NCBI GenBank assembly: GCA_035645095.1
Contig: DASQNG010000096.1
Coordinates: 1 to 5,335, forward strand
From: Gaiellasilicea sp035645095
Lineage (GTDB): Bacteria; Actinomycetota; Thermoleophilia; Gaiellales; Gaiellaceae
Direction of reading: 5' to 3'
DNA length: 5,335 bases
The translations under genes and the position numbers were made by a program. Below are positions 1 through 4,585 of the stretch, piece after piece. The notes below the pieces were generated by a model. That model ran no database searches, was not told the DNA's origin, and was given only the letters and a program-made list of their open reading frames with translations. Position 1 is the first letter of the stretch. Each line of letters opens with the position of its first letter.

Positions 1-256
1 AACCCGGCTGAGATGCAGAGCGCGATCGACATCACGATCCGCCGCTATGGCCGAGTACACGAACCTCGAAGGGGCCTTCGCCCGCCGGGCGATCATCGAA
101 CGCGCGAAGGGGATCATGATGGCCCGGCAGGCGATCGACGAGAAGAGGGCCTTCAAGCTCCTCGGCGCCCAGTCGCATCGGTCCGGCCGCAAGCTGTTCC
201 AGGTCGCCGAGTCGGTCATCGAGAGCCATCTGCTGCTCGTGCCGCCGTCGAGCTGA
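1..256 (+). CDS. ANTAR-domain transcription antiterminator, C-terminal part, with an apparent one-base frameshift
   Basis: ANTAR domains are three-helix RNA-binding modules that bind dual hairpins in nascent mRNA and prevent termination. They usually sit C-terminal to a receiver or GAF sensor domain. In the frame starting at 47 the protein reads RRAIIERAKGIMMARQ, then AFKLLGAQS, RKLFQVAESVI and a stop at 254-256, which is the conserved ANTAR core. The linker helix before it is encoded in a different frame: frame 1 from base 1 reads PAEMQSAIDITIRRY up to base 48, and the family-like continuation AEYTNLEGAF starts at base 50 in frame 2. Dropping one G of the GG at 49-50 would join them. The 5' end is outside the window, so the sensor domain cannot be identified; the linker resembles those after receiver domains. 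The break is either a sequencing or assembly error or a real inactivating mutation. An alternative is a short stand-alone ANTAR protein starting at ATG 47. The ANTAR identity is confident; the gene boundaries are not. Confidence 0.75.
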   Translation, partial: TRLRCRARSTSRSAAMAEYTNLEGAFARRAIIERAKGIMMARQAIDEKRAFKLLGAQSHRSGRKLFQVAESVIESHLLLVPPSS

Positions 257-342
257 CCGGCTGCTGCCGCCCGAGCCGTTGACCGTTCGGCGGGTCGGCC
301 ATGTGCGCGCGCAGCGATCGCGGCGCGCCGGCGAGTTCTCGA

Positions 343-360
343 GAAAGCGCGAGCGCTTTC
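343..360. repeat. Short inverted repeat, 7-bp arms with 4-base spacer
   Basis: GAAAGCG at 343-349 and CGCTTTC at 354-360 are exact reverse complements separated by CGAG. The site lies between the ANTAR gene and the small ORF, 10 bases before GTG 371. There is no T tract on either side, so it is a poor intrinsic terminator. The symmetric GAAAGC/GCTTTC halves resemble operators bound by dimeric repressors such as the LacI family, but that is only resemblance. A 7-bp palindrome could also arise by chance in this composition. Confidence 0.3.
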
Positions 361-370
361 GCTGCTGCCG

Positions 371-559
371 GTGATCTGTCAAGATCGCCCTGTGCTCGCC
401 GCCCGCGCCCTCTTTGCCGTCGTTACTACAGGGGTAGCCGCAGCTCTGCTGCTGGCGGGGCTGCCGCTTGGCGCGGTCGCGGTCGTGACAGCCGCTGTGC
501 TCGGCCGACGCGCCGCCGAGAACGGCCGTTTCCGCGGCCTGCTGACGAAGCACTCATAG
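371..559 (+). CDS. Possible small membrane protein, unrecognised
   Basis: I do not recognise this 62-residue ORF. It starts at GTG 371; an alternative in-frame GTG at 392 would give 55 residues. After a short N-terminus it has a hydrophobic Ala/Val/Leu stretch of about 30 residues (FAVVTTGVAAALLL, then LPLGAVAVVTAAVL), long enough for one long or two short membrane helices. A basic tail follows (GRRAAENGRFRGLLTKHS). That layout is coherent for a small inner-membrane protein with a cytoplasmic C-terminus. Against it: no convincing Shine-Dalgarno precedes either start, and GC-rich DNA readily gives Ala/Val-rich spurious frames. The inverted repeat at 343-360 lies just upstream. No function can be proposed. 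Confidence 0.33.
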   Translation: MICQDRPVLAARALFAVVTTGVAAALLLAGLPLGAVAVVTAAVLGRRAAENGRFRGLLTKHS

Positions 560-695
560 CCGGCGGAGCCACGGGTGGTCACCCCCTCCTCGCGGTGTGT
601 GCTCCCCCTCGGGTCGTTCCGGCGAGGTGCCTGCTGCCCCGGCGAGCCGTGAGAACGCGCCACGACCCCGACGGCGGGATGTTCCATGACTGACA

Positions 696-732
696 CTCCG
701 GACCTCCTGGTCAGGCCGTGACCGTTCCGGAG
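696..732 (+). promoter_or_regulatory. Potential mRNA hairpin enclosing the cupin gene start codon
   Basis: CTCCGGA (696-702) pairs exactly with TCCGGAG (726-732). Nested inside, GGTCA (709-713) pairs with TGACC (719-723), leaving a GGCCG loop at 714-718. The GTG start at 718-720 falls at the loop/stem junction, and the GGAGG at 729-733 lies mostly in the outer stem. The transcript could therefore form a two-stem structure that masks the start region and controls translation. The pairing is seen in the sequence; the regulatory role is inference. Confidence 0.3.
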
Positions 733-1251
733 GCAGAGCTGAAGCAGACGAGCGACGGGCTCATCCCCCAGGGCGACGGCTGGTTCGTGCTCAACGCACG
801 CGACGCGACGTGGATCCGGAGTGAGGAGCGCGGGCAGGACACCGACTTCCAAGGCGGGCAGGAGTGGGCGCAGCTCGGGTTCCGCATCCAGGTCGTCGCT
901 CCCGGGCAGCGGGGCATGTACCACGGCGAGCGAGGCCAGGAGGACTTCCTCGTCGTCTCCGGCGAGTGCGTGCTCGTGATCGAGGGCGAGGAGCGCCCCC
1001 TGCGGGCCTGGGACTTCGTCCATTGCCCGCCGTGGACCCGGCACGTCTTCGTGGGGACGGGCGAAGGGCCGTGCGTGATCGTCATGGCCGGCAGCCGGGT
1101 CGGCGGATTCGAGGTCGTCTATCCCATGGACGAGGTCGCAGCGAAGCACGACGCGAGCGTGCTGCAGGAGACGTCGAGCCCGGACGAGGCCTACGCGCGC
1201 TGGGAGCCCGAGGAGCGAACGAGCTACCACGAGGGCTGGCTGCCCTCCTGA
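718..1251 (+). CDS. Single-domain cupin protein
   Basis: A 177-residue protein with one cupin beta-barrel at about residues 50-115. Motif 1 keeps the canonical spacing from G63 through H69, E71 and E75 to G82, with Glu at 71 where many cupins have a second His. Motif 2 runs from W98 through P104 and W106 to H109, with Trp in both places where the consensus has Gly. H69, E75 and H109, perhaps with E71, form a plausible metal site. There is no signal peptide, so it is probably cytoplasmic. Cupins include oxygenases, isomerases, sugar-binding and regulatory proteins, and the substrate cannot be told from sequence. The C-terminal 45 residues are acidic with several Trp/Tyr and end in YHEGWLPS. 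GTG 718 is the first possible start after the in-frame stop at 691-693, but only a weak AGG precedes it. A strong GGAGG at 729-733 lies five bases before an in-frame CTG at 739 (codon 8), which could be the true start. There is no operon partner nearby. Confidence 0.88.
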   Translation: MTVPEAELKQTSDGLIPQGDGWFVLNARDATWIRSEERGQDTDFQGGQEWAQLGFRIQVVAPGQRGMYHGERGQEDFLVVSGECVLVIEGEERPLRAWDFVHCPPWTRHVFVGTGEGPCVIVMAGSRVGGFEVVYPMDEVAAKHDASVLQETSSPDEAYARWEPEERTSYHEGWLPS

Positions 1252-1482
1252 GCCACCCGAGCCGTCACCGCCACACGTTCCGACCCGCGCGGAAGCGGTT
1301 CGTGTGAGGGCACGCGCGGAGGCAACGATCGGGCTGGAGCCGTTTCTCGGAGGCGGTACGGCCGGTTCCTGCACGTCGCGACGGGCGCCAGAACCTGAGG
1401 CCCTGCGGGTCGAGTCACGGACGTGCACGTTCTCGTGCCGGACGACAAACCGACGCGCCCGAACCGACGTAGGACCGGACGC

Positions 1483-1836
1483 ATGCGACGCGTCGCGCCA
1501 CTCCTCGCGGTCTTCCTGCTTCTCCTCGTAGGCTGCGGTGGGGGCGGCGACGATGACGACCAGGCGCAGGCGCCGGTCGCGACGACCGCGGCAACGGACG
1601 CCGCCTCGGGAGAGGCGGTCTTCGCCGAAGCCGGGTGCGGTGGCTGCCACACGCTCGCTGCTGCCGGCTCGAACGGCAACGTCGGCCCGAACCTGGACGA
1701 GCTCGCGCCGGACGCGGGCGAGGTCGAGGAGCAGGTCCGCAACGGCGGCGGCGGGATGCCGGCGTTCGAGGACACCCTGTCTGACGGCGAGATCGACGCC
1801 GTCTCCCGCTACGTCGCTGACGCGGCGGCGGGATAG
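1483..1836 (+). CDS. Lipoprotein mono-heme c-type cytochrome
   Basis: A 117-residue class I cytochrome c. The N-terminus MRRVAPLLAVFLLLLVGC is a lipoprotein signal: basic start, hydrophobic core, and lipobox L15-V-G-C18 with C18 as the lipidated residue. A flexible linker rich in Gly, Asp, Ala and Thr follows to about residue 40. The heme site is C52-G-G-C55-H56, with M92 in GGGGMPAF as the likely sixth iron ligand, and the C-terminal helix DGEIDAVSRYVAD is typical of small cytochrome c / cytochrome_CBB3-like folds. It is expected outside the membrane, carrying electrons between membrane redox complexes. ATG 1483 is preferred because AGGA (1471-1474) lies eight bases upstream and it begins directly at the signal peptide; an in-frame GTG at 1423 would add 20 hydrophilic residues before the signal. 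No oxidase, reductase or heme-lyase gene is nearby, so its redox partner is unknown. Confidence 0.93.
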   Translation: MRRVAPLLAVFLLLLVGCGGGGDDDDQAQAPVATTAATDAASGEAVFAEAGCGGCHTLAAAGSNGNVGPNLDELAPDAGEVEEQVRNGGGGMPAFEDTLSDGEIDAVSRYVADAAAG

Positions 1837-2069
1837 ACGCCCGCCCGGCAGCAGCCCGAAACGCCCCGGTGTGCGCGGGCCGACGAGCGCCACCGACCGC
1901 GCCGCCTGGTTGCCCGAGCGCTGGGGGACTGCGGCGGAGGGACCACGGCGCTCGGAGCGGGCGTCGGCGCGCAGGACCGCTACCCTGGGTCTGTCTTCAG
2001 AGCGCGTACCTGCGGTGCCCGGCACCTCTCTTACCGTTCGTGATCAGTGGGTAAGGAGGTGTTTTTTCA
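1837..2069 (+). other. Intergenic region with the presumed promoter and leader of the cold-shock gene
   Basis: This 233-base gap holds no credible ORF. The csp gene must be transcribed from here or from further upstream. A TANNNT-type -10 candidate (TACCCT, 1981-1986) is visible, but I find no good -35 partner, so it is weak. A small inverted repeat, GGTGC-CCG-GCACC, lies at about 2014-2026 in the probable 5' leader. Long structured leaders are known for some cold-shock genes; whether this one is used is unknown. Confidence 0.25.
2053..2060 (+). promoter_or_regulatory. Strong Shine-Dalgarno site of the cold-shock gene
   Basis: AAGGAGGT matches the anti-Shine-Dalgarno end of 16S rRNA over eight bases. 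It lies nine bases before ATG 2070, with a T-rich spacer (GTTTTTTCA) that is unusual in this GC-rich window and should stay unpaired. This fixes the start and suggests high translation. Confidence 0.9.
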
Positions 2070-2276
2070 ATGGCAACAGGAACCGTGAAATGGTTCGACG
2101 ACGCGAAGGGCTACGGCTTCATCGCACCGGCGGACGGAGGCAAGGATCTCTTCGTGCACCACAGCGGCATCTCGGGCGACGGCTTCAAGTCCCTCACCGA
2201 GGGCGCGAAGGTGGAGTACGAGGCCCGCGAGGGTCAGAAGGGCCCCGAGGCGTTCAACGTCTCGCCGACGGCGTAG
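2070..2276 (+). CDS. csp: Cold-shock domain protein (CspA family)
   Basis: A 68-residue single cold-shock domain, the usual length for bacterial Csp proteins. It is a five-stranded OB-fold barrel that binds single-stranded RNA and DNA and acts as an RNA chaperone in the cytoplasm. The start MATGTVKWFDDAKGYGFI is diagnostic. RNP1 is K13-G-Y-G-F-I18 and RNP2 is L27-F-V-H-H31, with W8, F17, F28 and H30 as nucleic-acid-stacking residues. The end, EGQKGPEAFNVSPTA, follows the family consensus. An excellent Shine-Dalgarno at 2053-2060 sets the start. It appears monocistronic: the previous gene ends 233 bases upstream, and a strong hairpin terminator begins about 40 bases after the stop. Family members may be cold-induced or constitutive, and the sequence does not decide which. 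Confidence 0.97.
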   Translation: MATGTVKWFDDAKGYGFIAPADGGKDLFVHHSGISGDGFKSLTEGAKVEYEAREGQKGPEAFNVSPTA

Positions 2277-2316
2277 GCGCCGGCGCGCCTCGTGCGCGCC
2301 CGCCTCGTTGGCAGGA

Positions 2317-2359
2317 AAACGCTCACGGGCGCGGACACACGTCCGCGCCCGTGACGTTT
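2317..2359. terminator. Bidirectional intrinsic terminator between csp and fchA
   Basis: A perfect 14-bp stem is formed by 2323-2336 and 2341-2354 around an ACAC loop. Past a single bulged C at 2322 it extends by five more pairs, AAACG (2317-2321) with CGTTT (2355-2359). Read on the plus strand it ends in TTT; on the minus strand it ends in TTTT. It begins 40 bases after the csp stop and 17 bases after the fchA stop on the opposite strand, as expected for a terminator shared by two convergent units. It is by far the best hairpin in the window. Confidence 0.88.
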
Positions 2360-2376
2360 CCGCCTCAGTTCACCAG

Positions 2377-2925
2377 CTAGTCGTCCGCGGCGTCCGCGCG
2401 GGCGGCCGCGACCGCCGCGGCGTCGGCCGCCTCGGCGGCCCTCGTCGTCCGCTCGTCCGAGCGGCCGGCGTTCACGAGGACGAGCCGGGCGGCGATCGAC
2501 GCCGCCGCCGCCGCGAGGTCGGCCGCGGCAGCTGCATCGCCGCGCACGTTCGGGTTCCCGTCCGCCGCGACCTCCGCCGCGAGCGCAGCGACCTCCGCCG
2601 CCGCCTCCCCGATCTGCCGCGGGACCTCGACGATCCGTGCCCGCGTCTCCTCGTTCTGCTCCGCGACGAACGCGGCGTACGCCTGTGCATCCGCGTCGGC
2701 GAGCGGCTCGAGGAGCGCCCGCAGCTCCTCGGCCCGCCCCACGGCGTGTGGGCGGCGCTCCCACTCGTCGGACGCGAACCGCGCCGCCATCGCCGCAAGA
2801 CCTGCCGCGAGCGCCGCCGCCACGGCGGCGACGGCTCCTCCGCCGGGCGCAGCCGTGCGCGCCGGAACGGCGTCCAGGAACTCCTTCAGCGACAGGTCGA
2901 GGAACGACTCAGAAGAGGCCGACAG
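2377..2925 (-). CDS. fchA: Methenyltetrahydrofolate cyclohydrolase / cyclodeaminase family protein (FchA-like)
   Basis: A member of the FTCD_C / FCHA family, which interconverts 10-formyl-THF and 5,10-methenyl-THF or, in other members, deaminates formimino-THF. The N-terminus has LSLKEFLDAV followed by the conserved glycine-rich stretch RTAAPGGGAVAAV (residues 23-35). Later come the family-typical DADAQAYAAFV and the segment GNPNVRGDAAAAADLAAAA. It is a helical, Ala-rich cytoplasmic protein of 182 residues from the proposed start, slightly under the usual 200 or so. The Ala-rich tail after about residue 165 looks unstructured. Adjacent fhs supports the cyclohydrolase role over the deaminase. 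The start is odd: the conserved N-terminus lies upstream of the first in-frame GTG (2823), and no in-frame ATG, GTG or TTG precedes it nearby. The best candidate is CTG at 2925, six bases after a GAGGAGG site and overlapping the end of fhs by 17 bases. Family confident; exact start less so. Confidence 0.85.
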   Translation of the reverse strand: MSASSESFLDLSLKEFLDAVPARTAAPGGGAVAAVAAALAAGLAAMAARFASDEWERRPHAVGRAEELRALLEPLADADAQAYAAFVAEQNEETRARIVEVPRQIGEAAAEVAALAAEVAADGNPNVRGDAAAAADLAAAAASIAARLVLVNAGRSDERTTRAAEAADAAAVAAARADAADD

Positions 2926-4576
2926 TGCGGCCCTCCTCGTCCAGGTCGATCCCGAGGGCCGCGGGCGAGACCCCGAGCCCCGGCATAGTCTGCATCGTGC
3001 CGCAGAGGGCGACCAGCCAGCCGGCGCCCGTGTAGGCGCGGAGGTCGCGAACCGTCACGTCGAAGCCGGTGGGTGCGTTCGCGAGCTGCGGGTCGTGCGA
3101 GAGCGAGAGGTGCGTCTTCGCCATGCAGATCGGCAGCGCGTCGAGCCCGTCCGCGGTGAAGCGGGCGATCTTGTCGCGGGCGGTCTGGAGGAAGACGGTG
3201 CCGTCGGCGCCGTAGACCTTACGGGCGATCGCCTCGATCTTCGCGTCAATCGGCTCGTCGAGCTCGTAGGTGTGGCGGAACGCGTTCGGCTGCTCGGCCG
3301 CATCCGCGACCGCCTCCGCCAGCGCCGTCGCACCGTCGCCGCCCCGCTCGAAGCCCTCGCTCGGCTCGGCCGCGTGCGCGCCGTACTCGAGCGCGAGCCG
3401 GCGCACCGCCTCCAGCTCCTCCTCGCGGTCGTCCGGGAAGCGGTTGACCGCGACGACTGCCTTCAGCCCAAAGCGCTCGACGTTCCGCAGGTGACGCTCG
3501 AGGTTCGCGGAGCCGCGCTCGAGCGCAGCGAGCCCGCCGCCGGGGTCGCCACCGTGGTGCTTCAGCGCCTTCGTCGTCGCCACGAGCACGACGGCGTTCG
3601 GCGACACGGCGCCCGCGCGGCAGACGATGTTGAGGAACTTCTCCATCCCCATGTCCGAGCCGAAACCGGACTCGGTCACGACGTAGTCGCCGAGCTTGAG
3701 CGCCACGCGGTCGGCGACGACCGAGTTGTTGCCGTGCGCGATGTTCGCGAAGGGCCCGCAGTGGACGAGCGCCGGCTGCCCCTCGATCGTCTGGACGAGG
3801 TTCGGCTTGAGCGCGTCCTTCAGCAGGACGGCCATCGAGCCCGCGGCGCGGAGCTGCTCGGCCCGCACCGGCTCGCCGTCGTACGTGTACCCGAGCGTGA
3901 TCGCCCCGAGCCGCCGGCGCAGGTCGTGCACGTCGCGCGCGACGGCGACGATCGCCATCACCTCGGACGCCGCGGTGATGTCGAAGCCGGTCTCGCGGGG
4001 GTAGCCGTTGGCGCGGCCGCCGATGCCGACGACGATCGTCCGCAGGGCGCGGTCGTTCACGTCGAGGCAGCGCCGCCACCCGATCGTGAGCGGGTCGATC
4101 CCGAGCCGGTTCCCGTGCAGGAGGTGCGCCTCCAGCATCGCCGCCAGCAGGTTGTTGGCGGCGCCGATCGCGTGGGTGTCGCCCGTGAAGTGGAGGTTCA
4201 GGTCCTCCATCGGGAGCACCTGCGCGTAGCCGCCGCCGGCGGCGCCGCCCTTGATCCCGAAGACGGGCCCGAGTGACGGCTCGCGCAGGCAAAGCACGCT
4301 GCGCCGCCCGGTGCGCCCGAGGCCCTGCGCGAGCGACACGGCTGTGACGGTCTTCCCCTCGCCGGACTGCGTGGGTGTGATCGCCGTGACACAGACGAGC
4401 TTCCCGTCGGGAGCGCCGGCCAGGCGGTCGAGCACCGACAGGTCAACCTTCGCCTTCGTCCGCCCGTACGGCTCGACCTCCTCCGGCAGCAGGCCCGCGG
4501 CGGCCGCGACCTCGTCGATCGGCCGCAGGACGGCGCTCTGCGCGATCTCGAGGCTCGACGGCAGCGACGCGCGCAC
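2909..4576 (-). CDS. fhs: Formate--tetrahydrofolate ligase (10-formyl-THF synthetase)
   Basis: Catalyses formate + THF + ATP to 10-formyl-THF + ADP + phosphate in the cytoplasm, supplying one-carbon units for purines, formyl-Met and serine/glycine metabolism. The full length of 555 residues matches the family (about 555-560). The P-loop-like nucleotide site TPTQSGEGKT is at residues 67-76; the common family form is PTPAGEGKT. The signature REPSLGPVFGIKGGAAGGG follows at about 98-116, then LPMEDLNLHFTGD at 121-133. Further conserved blocks include GPFANIAHGNNS, TESGFGSDMGMEKF, ATTKALKHHGG and the C-terminal TMPGLG. No frameshift or missing block is seen. The GTG start at 4576 has AGGA seven bases upstream, and that AGGA overlaps the recQ stop codon (4586-4588), so the two genes are probably translationally coupled. 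Downstream fchA encodes the next enzymatic step. Confidence 0.98.
   Translation of the reverse strand: MRASLPSSLEIAQSAVLRPIDEVAAAAGLLPEEVEPYGRTKAKVDLSVLDRLAGAPDGKLVCVTAITPTQSGEGKTVTAVSLAQGLGRTGRRSVLCLREPSLGPVFGIKGGAAGGGYAQVLPMEDLNLHFTGDTHAIGAANNLLAAMLEAHLLHGNRLGIDPLTIGWRRCLDVNDRALRTIVVGIGGRANGYPRETGFDITAASEVMAIVAVARDVHDLRRRLGAITLGYTYDGEPVRAEQLRAAGSMAVLLKDALKPNLVQTIEGQPALVHCGPFANIAHGNNSVVADRVALKLGDYVVTESGFGSDMGMEKFLNIVCRAGAVSPNAVVLVATTKALKHHGGDPGGGLAALERGSANLERHLRNVERFGLKAVVAVNRFPDDREEELEAVRRLALEYGAHAAEPSEGFERGGDGATALAEAVADAAEQPNAFRHTYELDEPIDAKIEAIARKVYGADGTVFLQTARDKIARFTADGLDALPICMAKTHLSLSHDPQLANAPTGFDVTVRDLRAYTGAGWLVALCGTMQTMPGLGVSPAALGIDLDEEGRTVGLF
2932..2938 (-). promoter_or_regulatory. 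Shine-Dalgarno site supporting a CTG start for fchA
   Basis: On the minus strand 2938-2932 reads GAGGAGG, six bases before CTG 2925. It lies inside the final codons of fhs (Asp-Glu-Glu-Gly), so the ribosome site is embedded in the upstream gene, consistent with translational coupling. Because GAG-GAG also encodes fhs residues, chance cannot be ruled out. Confidence 0.5.
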
Positions 4577-4585
4577 GCGCCGATC

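Noticed and set aside
267..293. Hairpin CCGCC(C)GA / TCGGCGG after the ANTAR gene as a terminator
   Set aside because: The stem is only seven pairs with a bulge, the loop is long, and no T tract follows. Such pairings are expected by chance at this GC content.
1364..1396. GGTTC...GAACC pairing in the gap before the cytochrome gene, considered as a tRNA-like arm
   Set aside because: The loop is over 20 bases instead of seven, and there is no acceptor stem or anticodon arm around it.
1827..1845. GGCGGG / CCCGCC hairpin over the cytochrome c stop codon
   Set aside because: It has a 6-bp stem with no T tract and overlaps coding sequence, so it is not a credible terminator.
379..2025. Long 548-residue open frame on the minus strand
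   Set aside because: It lies antisense to the cupin and cytochrome genes, is Arg/Ala/Pro-rich with no recognisable domain, and is explained by the lack of stop codons in GC-rich DNA.
1869..2054. 61-residue plus-strand ORF upstream of csp
   Set aside because: It is Pro/Arg/Cys-rich with no domain, has no ribosome site, and ends within the csp Shine-Dalgarno region; it is probably a chance frame in the leader.
2855..4276. 473-residue open frame on the plus strand opposite fhs
   Set aside because: It is the antisense shadow of a clearly conserved enzyme gene; its composition (Arg, Val, Glu, Asp repeats) mirrors fhs codons and shows no motif.
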